Of a stretch of DNA of 64,000 bases, positions 55,611 through 64,000 are shown one piece after another. The position numbers and the translations under genes were made by a program. Each line of letters begins with the position of its first letter. Within the stretch, counting starts at the first letter, position 1. A model generated the notes under the pieces. That model ran no database searches. It was not told the DNA's origin and saw nothing but the letters and a program-made list of their open reading frames with translations. This stretch comes from Salinivibrio kushneri (GTDB taxonomy: Bacteria; Pseudomonadota; Gammaproteobacteria; Enterobacterales; Vibrionaceae). The stretch lies in contig NZ_CP040021.1 in the NCBI RefSeq assembly GCF_005280275.1, positions 893,001-957,000 of the forward strand. The letters run 5' to 3'.

Positions 55611-56912
55611 ATGAAATTTCCAGGACAACGTAAGTCTAAACACTACTTTCCGGTTCATGCCCGGGATCCTTTGCTTAACCCTGCCAGTGAGCGTGGCTTT
55701 AAACGCCCTCATGTGATTGGCATTGACCAAACCTTGGTGGATATAGAAGCAAAAGTGAGTGATGACTTCCTGGAGCGCTATGGTTTGAGCAAAGGCCACT
55801 CGTTAGTGATTGACGATGAACGGGCTGAAGCCTTGTATCAAGAGCTCAAAGACAACAATTTGGTGACGCATGAATTTGCGGGCGGCACCATTGGTAATAC
55901 CTTACATAACTATTCCGCCTTGGCTGATGATCAATCCATTCTGCTTGGCGTGATGAGTCAGGATATTCGCATTGGTAGCTACTCTTATCGCTATTTATGC
56001 AATACATCCAGCCGCATGGATCTCAACTATCTGCAACCTGTCCAAGGCCCGATTGGCCGTTGTTACGCGCTGATTGGCGATTGCGGTGAGCGTACCTTTG
56101 CTATCAACGAAGGTTTAATGAACCAGCTCCGTCCTGAGTCGATTCCTGAACATATCTTTGAGCATGCGTCAGCCTTAGTCCTGACAGCCTATCTGGTACG
56201 TTGCAAGGACGGTGATCCGATGCCGGACGCGACCATGCGTGCCATCGAGTATGCCAAAAAGCATAACGTGCCTGTAGTGATGACGCTGGGCACCAAGTAT
56301 GTGATTGAACAAAATCCACAATGGTGGCGTGATTTTCTGGCTGAACACGTCAGTGTGGTGGCGATGAACGAAGATGAGGGCGAAGCGCTCACGGGTGAAA
56401 GTGATCCTCTGCTCGCGGCCGACGCCGCCTTACAATGGGTGGATATGGTGCTTTGCACCGCCGGCCCGATTGGCTTGTACATGGCGGGTTATAGTGAAGA
56501 TAAAGCCAAACGCGAAACCTCACTGCCTTTATTACCCGGCGCCATTCCCGAGTTCAATATGTATGAGTTTAGCCGCCCAATGATCAAAGCCGATTGCGAA
56601 AATCCGATCAAAATTTATTCGCACATTGCGCCATACATGGGTGGACCAGAACGGATCAAAAACACCAATGGTGCGGGTGACGGTGCGCTGTCGGCGTTGC
56701 TGCACGATATGTCAGCGAATCGTTACCACCGTGATAACGTGCCTAATTCGAGCAAACATCAGTACCCATTTTTGACTTACTCTTCGTTTTCTCAGGTGTG
56801 CAAATACGCTAACCGTGTTAGCTATGAGGTGCTGGCGCAGCACTCTCCGCGCTTGTCACGTGGCTTGCCGGAGCGCGAAGATAGCTTGGAAGAGGCTTAC
56901 TGGGAACGTTAA
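55611..56912 (+). CDS. gsk: Inosine-guanosine kinase
   Basis: A 433-residue PfkB-family sugar kinase that phosphorylates inosine and guanosine to IMP and GMP. The N-terminus RKSKHYFPV-ARDPL, HVIGIDQTLVDIEAKV with the substrate Asp, the anion-hole motif NTNGAGDGALSALLHD (catalytic Asp), and RVSYEVLAQHSPRLSRGLPEREDSLEEAYWER at the end match E. coli Gsk. It is longer than ordinary PfkB kinases, as is usual for Gsk. Starts 89 bases after hemH and ends at a strong terminator shared with asnB. Confidence 0.94.
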   Translation: MKFPGQRKSKHYFPVHARDPLLNPASERGFKRPHVIGIDQTLVDIEAKVSDDFLERYGLSKGHSLVIDDERAEALYQELKDNNLVTHEFAGGTIGNTLHNYSALADDQSILLGVMSQDIRIGSYSYRYLCNTSSRMDLNYLQPVQGPIGRCYALIGDCGERTFAINEGLMNQLRPESIPEHIFEHASALVLTAYLVRCKDGDPMPDATMRAIEYAKKHNVPVVMTLGTKYVIEQNPQWWRDFLAEHVSVVAMNEDEGEALTGESDPLLAADAALQWVDMVLCTAGPIGLYMAGYSEDKAKRETSLPLLPGAIPEFNMYEFSRPMIKADCENPIKIYSHIAPYMGGPERIKNTNGAGDGALSALLHDMSANRYHRDNVPNSSKHQYPFLTYSSFSQVCKYANRVSYEVLAQHSPRLSRGLPEREDSLEEAYWER

Positions 56913-56929
56913 TCTCATTGCCCTAAACG

Positions 56930-56970
56930 ATAAAAAAACCGCCAATTGCTGTTGGCGGTTTTTTATTATT
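56930..56970. terminator. Bidirectional terminator between gsk and asnB
   Basis: AAAAAACCGCCAA (56934-56946 approx.) pairs with TTGGCGGTTTTTT (56953-56965), with A-run and T-run on the two sides, so it ends transcription from both directions. Confidence 0.9.
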
Positions 56971-56986
56971 GGTCGTGAGGGGGGGC

Positions 56987-58654
56987 TTATTGATACGCTT
57001 TTTCGTGTACGTTGCGGACCGCACGACCTGATGGATCAGCTTGGTTTTTGAACGATTCATCCCATTCAATCGCTTTAGCACTGGAGCAGGCGATCGACGG
57101 GCCACCAGGAACACACTTCGCGGCATCTTCCAGAGGGAAGAGTTCGGCGAAAATTTCACGATACATATACGCTTCTTTGGTCGTCGGCGTGTTGTATGGG
57201 AAACGGAACGCGGCGGTTGCTAACTGTTGATCGCTGACTTTTTCATCGGCAATGGCTTTTAAGGTGTCAATCCAGCCGTAACCGACCCCATCGCTAAACT
57301 GCTCTTTTTGACGCCATGCCACCGACTCTGGTAACAGATCCCCGAAGCACTCACGAATAATGTGTTTTTCCATTTTGCCGTCACCGCACATTTTATCGTC
57401 TGGCTTGATTTGCATCGCTACTTCCAAAAACTCTTTATCCAAGAAGGGCACACGCGCTTCAACGCCCCAGGCGGCCATCGATTTGTTTGCGCGGGCGCAA
57501 TCAAACATGTTGAGCGCAAGCAGCTTGCGAACGGTTTCCTCGTGGAATTCTTGAGCGTTAGGCGCTTTGTGGAAATATAAGTAGCCGCCAAACACCTCAT
57601 CGGCGCCTTCTCCTGAGAGCACCATTTTGATCCCCATCGCACGGATTTTACGTGACATCAGATACATAGGCGTTGATGCTCGGATAGTGGTCACATCATA
57701 GGTCTCGATGTGATACACCACGTCGCGGATGGCATCCAAGCCTTCTTGAATGCTGTAGGTAAACTCGTGGTGAACGGTGCCAAGGTGATCAGCGACCTCT
57801 TTGGCAGCCTTCAAATCCGGCGCCCCTTCCAGGCCGATAGCAAACGAGTGCAAACGTGGCCACCATGCTTGGCTTTGGTCGTCATCCTCGATGCGGTTGG
57901 CGGCATACTGTTTGGTCACTGCGGAAATCACCGATGAGTCCAACCCGCCGGACAGCAATACACCATAAGGCACATCCGTCATCAATTGGCGATGAACTGC
58001 TTTCTCTAGGGCTTCTTTGAGTGCCGCCTTATCCGTGGTGCTGTTTTTTACGCCATCGTATTCCATCCATGCGCGTTTGTAATAGCGGACGGGCTCGCCT
58101 TGCTTGCTCCATAAAAAGTGACCCGGAGGGAACTCACTAATGGTTTTACAAATAGGGGCTAGCGCCTTCATCTCAGACGCGACGTAATAGTTGCCGTGCT
58201 CATCGTGGCCATGATAAAGCGGGATAATGCCAATATGATCACGACCAATTAAATACGCATCTTGCTCCTCATCATACAAAATAAAGGCAAAGATACCGTT
58301 GAGGTAATCGAGTAACTCTGGGCCTTTCTCTTGATATAGGGCGAGAATAATTTCGCAGTCAGACTCGGTTTGAAACGGGTAGTCGGGGGCAAACTCAGCG
58401 CGGAGCTCTTTGTGATTGTAGATCTCACCGTTGACTGCGAGGGCTTGAGTTTGGTTTTGGTTATAAAGTGGTTGTGCCCCACTGTTAAGATCGACAATCG
58501 CAAGGCGCTCATGGACGAGAATCGCTTTTTCAGACGAATAAATCCCTGACCAGTCTGGGCCACGGTGACGCATGGTCTTCGACATTTTTAACGCGACTTC
58601 CCGCAATTGTTGCGAGTCGGTTTTGATGTCAAGCGCTCCAAAAATTGAACACAT
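56987..58654 (-). CDS. asnB: Asparagine synthetase B (glutamine-hydrolysing)
   Basis: A 555-residue enzyme: Asp + Gln + ATP gives Asn + Glu + AMP + PPi. Cys2 (MCSIFG) becomes the N-terminal nucleophile of the glutaminase half; HRGPDWSG, LVHERLAIVDLNSGAQPL and NGEIYNH are its marks. The synthetase half has the PP-loop LLSGGLDSSV and GEGADEVFGGY. GAGAGGAAG precedes the ATG. The C-terminus (SFKNQADPSGRAVRNVHEKAYQ) matches E. coli AsnB. It is convergent with gsk. Confidence 0.96.
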   Translation of the reverse strand: MCSIFGALDIKTDSQQLREVALKMSKTMRHRGPDWSGIYSSEKAILVHERLAIVDLNSGAQPLYNQNQTQALAVNGEIYNHKELRAEFAPDYPFQTESDCEIILALYQEKGPELLDYLNGIFAFILYDEEQDAYLIGRDHIGIIPLYHGHDEHGNYYVASEMKALAPICKTISEFPPGHFLWSKQGEPVRYYKRAWMEYDGVKNSTTDKAALKEALEKAVHRQLMTDVPYGVLLSGGLDSSVISAVTKQYAANRIEDDDQSQAWWPRLHSFAIGLEGAPDLKAAKEVADHLGTVHHEFTYSIQEGLDAIRDVVYHIETYDVTTIRASTPMYLMSRKIRAMGIKMVLSGEGADEVFGGYLYFHKAPNAQEFHEETVRKLLALNMFDCARANKSMAAWGVEARVPFLDKEFLEVAMQIKPDDKMCGDGKMEKHIIRECFGDLLPESVAWRQKEQFSDGVGYGWIDTLKAIADEKVSDQQLATAAFRFPYNTPTTKEAYMYREIFAELFPLEDAAKCVPGGPSIACSSAKAIEWDESFKNQADPSGRAVRNVHEKAYQ

Positions 58655-58873
58655 AATCTTCCTCTCTGTTTATGTTATGCGGTGTTTGTCGCCGTGTTAT
58701 GCCCCGATAAAGGGCGACTGGCGGCGACTTGTTAACCACACTTTGCCCTGTGGCAGAGAAAGATACAAGGAGATAAAACAAATTCGTTATCTAAAATCGC
58801 CTTATAGTGAATGAAATTTAATAAAAGATAAATATATCGAATTAAATTTAAAAAATGGTGCAGTTTTTATACA

Positions 58874-58905
58874 AAAACGCACAAGCATCGAGGCTTGTGC
58901 GTGTG
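58874..58905 (-). terminator. Terminator of the Kef-type antiporter gene
   Basis: ACGCACAAGC (58877-58886) pairs perfectly with GCTTGTGCGT (58893-58902). On the minus strand it is followed by TTTTTGT, giving an intrinsic terminator 20 bases after the antiporter stop. Confidence 0.85.
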
Positions 58906-58923
58906 TCGTGTCGCCATGGGGCG

Positions 58924-60504
58924 CTAGCTATCCGGGTGAGAGAAGCGGTCTCTTACGTGTCGTGCGAAGCCGCTGCCCGCCTCTTGGTAGATATTAAAGG
59001 CTTCATCCACGCCAAGTGCTTTAAGTTGATCAAGCTCGTCTTTGTACTTAGCAATGGCGGCAACCTTGCCATTAAATCCCGTTTGCCGAATTTGCTCGAG
59101 CGCCAGTGTATTGGCATGGCTATGAGGCATGGCGAGCAGAATGAGCGAGATATTGCCATCAGACACCGCCCGCGACCAAAAGTCGGGGTCGGTTGCATCG
59201 CCTAAAATGACACGTCGTCCTTCTTGCTGATGACGCGTCACCGAGTCTTCTCGTGTGTCAATCCCCACAATCGGTTGGTGGTGTGTGGTGGCAAGTTCGT
59301 CGTAGGCACCTGAGCCAATGCGTCCCATCCCGAGTACCAATATATTGGCATCACCGAGATTGATTTGTTGATCACTGGGGTGAAGCTTGTCGGGGGCACG
59401 TTCAGGCAGCCAACGTGACGCCCACCCATACAGCTGGTTACTAAAGGTATTGAGGGGAGCGGAAAAGGCAAAACTGAGTGATACCGCAATGGCGATGGAA
59501 ACCAGGATCGGGCCGGGCATCAGTCCTGTTTTATACGCCAAGCCACCCACTATAAGTCCAAACTCGCTGAAGTTGAATAAGGTGAGCGTGGTGAATAAGG
59601 CCGTACGAACGCGATATCGAAAGCCGCTGACGATCCAGTAGTAGAGTACGCCCTTGATGGGCAGTAATAACATCAAGATCAGTGCAAAACTAAAGCTCTG
59701 CCAGGTAGGCTGCTCGGATAAGCCAATGTTGAGGAAAAAGCAAACCAGAAACAGCTCTTTCATATTAAACAGTGATTTGGCCATTTCGGATGCACGTGGG
59801 TGACTGGCAAGCAGCATACCGAGAATAAGCGCGCCCAAGTCGGGCTTTATGCCGACGGCCTCAAACAGCCCCGCACCAGCTACAAGGGCCAGGAACACGG
59901 CATAAAGAACCAAGATTTCACCGTGACCTGCCTTGTCCAAAAGCTTACCCAATAGCGGTTTTAGCAGAGGTAAACCAAAGAGGAGGAGGGCGGACAGTTC
60001 GGGGGTTTTGCCCGATGTAGTGGTGAGGAAAATCACGGCAAAGATATCTTGCATGATCAGCATACCGATGGCCAAGGTGCCATAGGTGGCATTCAGCTCC
60101 CCTTTTTCTTGCAGCGCTTTGATGGCAAAGACGGTGCTAGAAAATGAAAGCGCGAAGCCAAGCAGCAGCATCTCAGATAGACTCATGCCTGACAGCATAG
60201 GAATGCTCAGTGCTTTAAGGCCCATTAGCGCGAGGGTAAAAAAGGCGGTTGTCAGGACATTATGGGCCGTGGCCCCAAACCAGATTTCTTTGGCAAGCAA
60301 GGTTTTGACATCAAGCTTTAAGCCGATAGTAAACAGCAGCAAGGTGACACCCAGATCGGCCAACTGCGTGATCACCGGTGTCGACTGGTAGCCCATGGCA
60401 TGCAGGACAAAGCCCGCGATAAGAAAGCCAACCAATGGCGGGAGATGACAGCGCATTAATGCATAGCCACTGATAAATGCGGCGGAAATAAAAACCAGTT
60501 CCAT
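58924..60504 (-). CDS. Kef-type CPA2 cation:proton antiporter with RCK domain
   Basis: A 526-residue membrane protein of the CPA2 family. The first 380 residues hold about 12 helices (FLIAGFVLHAMGY; LLLFTIGLKLDV; FSSTVFAIKALQEKGELNA). The C-terminal 140 residues are a TrkA-N (RCK) nucleotide-binding domain (ANILVLGMGRIGSGAYDEL; IVGIDTREDSVTRHQ; DPDFWSRA). The site follows gsk as ybaL does in E. coli, with asnB between, but the sequence is not clearly YbaL itself. It exchanges K+ or Na+ for protons; regulated by bound nucleotide. Weak ribosome site. Confidence 0.83.
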   Translation of the reverse strand: MELVFISAAFISGYALMRCHLPPLVGFLIAGFVLHAMGYQSTPVITQLADLGVTLLLFTIGLKLDVKTLLAKEIWFGATAHNVLTTAFFTLALMGLKALSIPMLSGMSLSEMLLLGFALSFSSTVFAIKALQEKGELNATYGTLAIGMLIMQDIFAVIFLTTTSGKTPELSALLLFGLPLLKPLLGKLLDKAGHGEILVLYAVFLALVAGAGLFEAVGIKPDLGALILGMLLASHPRASEMAKSLFNMKELFLVCFFLNIGLSEQPTWQSFSFALILMLLLPIKGVLYYWIVSGFRYRVRTALFTTLTLFNFSEFGLIVGGLAYKTGLMPGPILVSIAIAVSLSFAFSAPLNTFSNQLYGWASRWLPERAPDKLHPSDQQINLGDANILVLGMGRIGSGAYDELATTHHQPIVGIDTREDSVTRHQQEGRRVILGDATDPDFWSRAVSDGNISLILLAMPHSHANTLALEQIRQTGFNGKVAAIAKYKDELDQLKALGVDEAFNIYQEAGSGFARHVRDRFSHPDS

Positions 60505-60851
60505 ATCTTGTACTTATTCTAAAGTTGAGTGAGACAAGGCGTTGTCGCTAACGTGGCTATAATGTACACGTTTTGTGGTCAGTATGTGAATGTAAAATCA
60601 GGAAGCGTGAGAACCGACAGCATAGTGACAGTGGCGGTGAAGCGCCGATCGACGAAAGCTTCCAGCCTTTTGCTGCATGGGTGACATAAACAGATTGACT
60701 TAAAAAAGGTGACTCAAGACAGGGTGCTGACTGAGTGATTAGAGGCGTGATGCAATAGGCGGGATGGAAAAAGAGGGGAGTGCTCGACTCCCAGTGAGTA
60801 TGCCGGTGTATCAGCGAGGCTTTATGCGTACGCTCATCGCAGGTAGATAAA
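60505..60851. other. Intergenic region between the antiporter and nagC
   Basis: About 350 bases without a gene. Contains the upstream region of the antiporter gene (minus strand). No convincing promoter boxes, RNA or repeats were recognised. Confidence 0.35.
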
Positions 60852-60873
60852 GCCTGACTGGTGTCAGCCAGGC
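60846..60873 (-). terminator. Terminator after nagC
   Basis: On the minus strand GCCTGGCTG and CAGTCAGGC (within 60852-60873) pair with one mismatch around ACAC, followed by TTTATC. Probable end of the nagBAC transcript. Confidence 0.55.
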
Positions 60874-60897
60874 AATTTCGGCTTTCTGACTAACGCC

Positions 60898-62112
60898 TTA
60901 CTCTTCTAGCAACTCTTGTAGGAGCTCACCGTTAAGCATTGCGCGTTTAACCAAGGAAAACGCGGCCATTGTCGGCTGAGCCTCTAGGTCGGCGCTAACA
61001 ATCGCCAGCTTTTCGTGGAAACTTGGCAATGATTGATTCTCGACACAGCGCTCAATGGCAGGGAAGACCACACTTTTTGCTGCAGTAATCTTGCCCGCAA
61101 TGACCACCAGCTGTGGGTTAAATAGATTGACGGTCATCGCGATCGCTTTACCCAGATGATTACCGACTTTCACCAATACTTGGCGCGCCAACTCATCACC
61201 TTGTTCTGCGGCTTGGCAAATCGCTTCGATAGTCAGACTTTGATCATAACTGAGGCTACTGGGATGCCCTTGTGCAAGCAGCTGTTGCGCGTGTTCAATG
61301 ATCGCTTCGTTCGACGCCACGGTTTCTAAGCAGCCAAAGTTGCCACACTGACACTTTTTACCCAGTGGATCGATCTGTACATGACCAAGTTCACCCACAT
61401 TCCGGTTCTGGCCAAGAAAAATTTGCCCATTGACGATGATCCCCGCGCCAGTACCATGATGCACACTGACTAGCATAGAGTCGTAATAGTCTTGGCTCGC
61501 CCCAAAGTAGTGCTCCGCTAATGCTTGTCCGCGGATATCGTTGCCAACGAAAGCCTGCACACCAAATTCTTCGCGCAAGGTATCAGCAAGCGCAAGTTGT
61601 TTAATATTGATGTTGGGCATGTATTCGACCACCCCTGAATCAGGGTCAACCAGGCCAGGCATCACTACGGATATCGCAATCAGTTCTCGGAGTGCGTGTT
61701 GGTGCGTTTCCAAAAACTGACTAACGATATGAATCAAGCCTTGAACAAGCTCGTCTTGATCATGGTACTGGAAGGTTTCGCCGTGTTCAGCCAACGAGGC
61801 ACCACTTAAGTCATACAAAGACAACTCAATAAAGTGACGACCCAGTCGTACCGCAAGGGTATGAAAGGGCGCACACTCGGTGGTGAGAGAAATGGCACGA
61901 CGTCCGCCTGTCGATGCTTGTTGTGCCACTTCTTTAATCAGACCTCTTTCTAACAGTTGGCGGGTAATTTTGGTCACACTTGCCGGCGCCAATCGGCTTA
62001 CATCGGCAATTTGTATGCGTGAAATAGGCCCTTGTTGATCAATTAATCGATAAACGGCAGCTCCGTTAAGTTGCTTTACAAGATCGACATTCCCGATTTT
62101 TCCGCCAGTCAT
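60898..62112 (-). CDS. nagC: N-acetylglucosamine repressor NagC (ROK family)
   Basis: A 404-residue ROK regulator. The N-terminal winged helix is LIDQQGPISRIQIADVSRLAPASVTKITRQLLERGLI (near 22-60, in parts). The ROK domain has GHVQIDPLG and the zinc site CQCGNFGCLETVAS. It binds GlcNAc-6-phosphate, which lifts repression of the nag genes and chitin-related genes in Vibrio. AGGA precedes the ATG. It is 7 bases after nagA, so it is in the nagB-nagA-nagC operon, E. coli order. Confidence 0.95.
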   Translation of the reverse strand: MTGGKIGNVDLVKQLNGAAVYRLIDQQGPISRIQIADVSRLAPASVTKITRQLLERGLIKEVAQQASTGGRRAISLTTECAPFHTLAVRLGRHFIELSLYDLSGASLAEHGETFQYHDQDELVQGLIHIVSQFLETHQHALRELIAISVVMPGLVDPDSGVVEYMPNINIKQLALADTLREEFGVQAFVGNDIRGQALAEHYFGASQDYYDSMLVSVHHGTGAGIIVNGQIFLGQNRNVGELGHVQIDPLGKKCQCGNFGCLETVASNEAIIEHAQQLLAQGHPSSLSYDQSLTIEAICQAAEQGDELARQVLVKVGNHLGKAIAMTVNLFNPQLVVIAGKITAAKSVVFPAIERCVENQSLPSFHEKLAIVSADLEAQPTMAAFSLVKRAMLNGELLQELLEE

Positions 62113-62119
62113 AGGTGTC

Positions 62120-63256
62120 CTAGCTTTGTAGATATTGTCCGTTTACGATCGTCGCTTGAACGTTGATTGCTCGGTCGAAAATGGCAAGATTCGCAACTTT
62201 CCCCGGACGAATGCTGCCATAGTGTTGTTCGATACCGATTGCGCGAGCGGGATAGAGCGTAGCCATCCGCAAAGCTTCATCCAAGGCGATCCCTACATGC
62301 TCAACACTGTTATAAATCGCTTGATCCATCGTCAGAGCCGAGCCGCCAAGCGTGCCATTTTCATCAACACACTTACCGTCACGGTAATATACTTTCTTAC
62401 CTACAAAAATAAAGTGATCCATGTCGGCTCCTGCTGGTGCAACCGCATCCGTAACCAACACTAATTTCTCACCTTTTACTTTATGTGCGAGACGAATGTT
62501 AGGGTATGAAACGTGAAAGCCGTCAGCAATCACGCCAGTGTAAACATCCGGTGTATCGTAGATAGCACCGACGACGCCTGGCTCACGGCCTGATATAGAG
62601 GTCATCGCGTTAAACAGGTGCGTGGCAAAGGAAATGCCATGGGTAAAGCCTTGCTTAGCTTGTGCGTAAGTGGCATTGGTATGGCCAGCAGAAACCACGA
62701 TACCAGCTTGCTTAAGGGCTTGAATATGTGACGCAGGTGCCAATTCAGGCGCGAGGGTGACTTTAGCAATCACATCCGCATTGTCGCACAAGTAGTTGAT
62801 CATCTGATCGTTGCTTGGACGAATATAGTCAGCACTGTGTATCCCCTTTTTTTCGATATTCAAATAAGGGCCTTCAAGGTGTAACCCCAGCGCCTGATGG
62901 GGGTGCTGTTGTTGGTACGTCCGCATGGCGCTGATGGCGGCTTGCATATCGGCATCAGAGCTAGTGATCAGAGTGGGGAGAAAATTGGTGCAACCTGACT
63001 TAAGGTTAGCCTGATGCATGGTCGCGATGGTGTCAGGCGTAATGGCATCATTAAACATCACCCCGCCACAGCCATTAAGCTGAAGGTCAATGAAGCCTGG
63101 GCTGACTAATGCACCGTTGAGCGCACGCGTGGCAATATTATTGGGTAGGGCGTCTTGTCGACAGACGGCGTCAATCAGGCCTTCTCGAATCACGATGGCA
63201 TGATCATCCAACACCTCATGGCCGGTAAAAATCCGGCAGTGAGTTAACGCATACAT
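62120..63256 (-). CDS. nagA: N-acetylglucosamine-6-phosphate deacetylase
   Basis: A 378-residue amidohydrolase: GlcNAc-6-P gives GlcN-6-P and acetate. Family marks are [28 protein letters not shown] (metal Glu), [13 protein letters not shown], and [13 protein letters not shown] (catalytic Asp). The length is usual for NagA. It lies 11 bases after nagB and 7 before nagC. Cytoplasmic. It feeds NagB and provides acetate; it also controls the inducer level seen by NagC. Confidence 0.96.
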   Translation of the reverse strand: MYALTHCRIFTGHEVLDDHAIVIREGLIDAVCRQDALPNNIATRALNGALVSPGFIDLQLNGCGGVMFNDAITPDTIATMHQANLKSGCTNFLPTLITSSDADMQAAISAMRTYQQQHPHQALGLHLEGPYLNIEKKGIHSADYIRPSNDQMINYLCDNADVIAKVTLAPELAPASHIQALKQAGIVVSAGHTNATYAQAKQGFTHGISFATHLFNAMTSISGREPGVVGAIYDTPDVYTGVIADGFHVSYPNIRLAHKVKGEKLVLVTDAVAPAGADMDHFIFVGKKVYYRDGKCVDENGTLGGSALTMDQAIYNSVEHVGIALDEALRMATLYPARAIGIEQHYGSIRPGKVANLAIFDRAINVQATIVNGQYLQS

Positions 63257-63267
63257 GCTTCAATTCC

Positions 63268-64000
63268 TTATAAATGGTGTATATTTTGGGCTTCAAGCTC
63301 TTGAAAATACTTCACAGTTTTTACTTTTAGTTCTGCTGTTGAAGGCGCATCACACACAATCATCGCTTTTGGGTGCAGTTGTAGCGCTGATACTGTCCAT
63401 AAGTGGTTCACTGAGCCTTCCACCGCGGCCTCAAGTGCCTGGGCTTTATTGTGTCCTGTCACCAAGATCATGACTTCTTCTGCATCTAATAAGGTGCCGA
63501 CACCAATAGTGAGCGCATGCTTAGGTACTTGATTGATATCATTATCAAAAAAGCGAGAGTTTGCCACACGGGTATCCTCGGTCAAGGTTTTGATCCGTGT
63601 TCTTGAGGCTAATGATGACGCAGGTTCATTAAACGCAATATGACCATCGTTACCTACACCACCCATAAAGAGATGGATTTTGCCGTATGCCTTGATTTTT
63701 TCTTCATAGCGTTGGCACTCGACATCGACATCGGTCGCATTGCCATCAAGCAAGTTGATGTTTTTTTCCTGAATATCAATATGGTTAAAAAAGTTTTGGT
63801 ACATAAAGGTACGATAGGCTTGTGGGTGATCAGCAGGGATCCCACAGTATTCGTCCATATTAAAGGTCACCACGTGCTTGAAGCTGACTTCACCTTGCTG
63901 GTGGAGTTTTATGAGTTGCTTATAGGTGTTGAGTGGCGTCCCCCCCGTGGGTAAGCCCAGAACAAAGGGGTTATCGGCAGTCGGCGAAAACGTGTTGATG
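63268..64000 (-). CDS. nagB: Glucosamine-6-phosphate deaminase, 5' end cut off
   Basis: About 243 residues of a 266-residue enzyme are present; the first 20 or so lie beyond base 64000. NagB turns GlcN-6-P into fructose-6-P and ammonia. The visible parts are [18 protein letters not shown] (partly before any usual start codon), [12 protein letters not shown] with the catalytic Asp, [16 protein letters not shown] and [21 protein letters not shown]. The allosteric GlcNAc-6-P site residues of the E. coli hexamer seem present ([11 protein letters not shown]). A GTG at 63873 is internal, not the start. Confidence 0.95.
   Translation of the reverse strand, partial: INTFSPTADNPFVLGLPTGGTPLNTYKQLIKLHQQGEVSFKHVVTFNMDEYCGIPADHPQAYRTFMYQNFFNHIDIQEKNINLLDGNATDVDVECQRYEEKIKAYGKIHLFMGGVGNDGHIAFNEPASSLASRTRIKTLTEDTRVANSRFFDNDINQVPKHALTIGVGTLLDAEEVMILVTGHNKAQALEAAVEGSVNHLWTVSALQLHPKAMIVCDAPSTAELKVKTVKYFQELEAQNIHHL

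Noticed and set aside
60540-60565. TATAAT near 60559 as a plus-strand promoter.
   Set aside because: The only TTG-like -35 element is about 10 bases away, too close, and no plus-strand gene follows.

Overview
The window reads as one continuous stretch of a chromosome from a halophilic gammaproteobacterium, most likely a member of the Vibrionaceae. Base composition looks balanced by eye. The gene content (VxrA/VxrB/DUF2861 cassette, betIBA-proXWV choline operon, tandem BCCT carriers, sodium-coupled symporters) fits a salt-adapted Vibrio relative such as Salinivibrio; the genus is an inference and cannot be settled from the sequence alone. Nearly everything is coding. I saw no rRNA, tRNA, CRISPR array, prophage or insertion sequence. 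The only RNA gene seen is ffs (4.5S SRP RNA).

Layout. 1-2450: end of dbpA, an NTF2-like protein, a DUF1003 membrane protein and a PLP-dependent cysteine-synthase-like enzyme. 2581-9063: a block in the same order as E. coli (ybaO/decR, mdlA, mdlB, tesB, ybaY, then ffs), lacking glnK-amtB. 9251-15580: a signalling region with the VxrA-type kinase, its regulator and VxrC, then dps, a tandem HD-GYP protein and a BdlA-like PAS-PAS-MCP receptor. 16003-18923: a GbsR/MarR-type regulator and a CIO-type cytochrome bd oxidase. 19570-26521: betI-betB-betA-proX-proW-proV, which takes up choline and oxidises it to glycine betaine. 26665-30000: fasciclin protein, small secreted protein, yjjG, CNT nucleoside transporter. 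30523-34122: two duplicated BCCT carriers, followed by a CNMP/CBS/DUF294 protein with a DnaQ-like exonuclease. 37338-43906 (minus strand): AGCS symporter, ybaM, HDAC-like hydrolase, priC, TauE-type exporter, dinG. 44445-46681: porin, DUF2057 protein, DksA-like protein. 46859-56912: a short unlisted membrane ORF, then ybaN-apt-dnaX-ybaB-recR-htpG-adk-hemH-gsk, again E. coli order. 56987-64000 (minus strand): asnB, a Kef-type antiporter, and nagB-nagA-nagC, with nagB cut by the window end.

How the genes work together. About 15 kb (19.5-34.1 kb) is devoted to osmoprotection: choline import by ProXWV, oxidation by BetA and BetB under BetI, and direct betaine uptake by the BCCT pair. The 9.2-15.6 kb region combines a cell-wall/biofilm two-component system with a cyclic-dinucleotide phosphodiesterase and a dispersal-type receptor.

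I did not find a clearly new multi-gene system. The signals most worth checking are a dnaX frameshift element of E. coli type with a full set of parts, a tandem HD-GYP protein that may act on cyclic dinucleotides, paired 9-bp repeats upstream of vxrA, structured leaders before the porin and AGCS genes, a dyad between proX and proW, and a large hairpin after recR.
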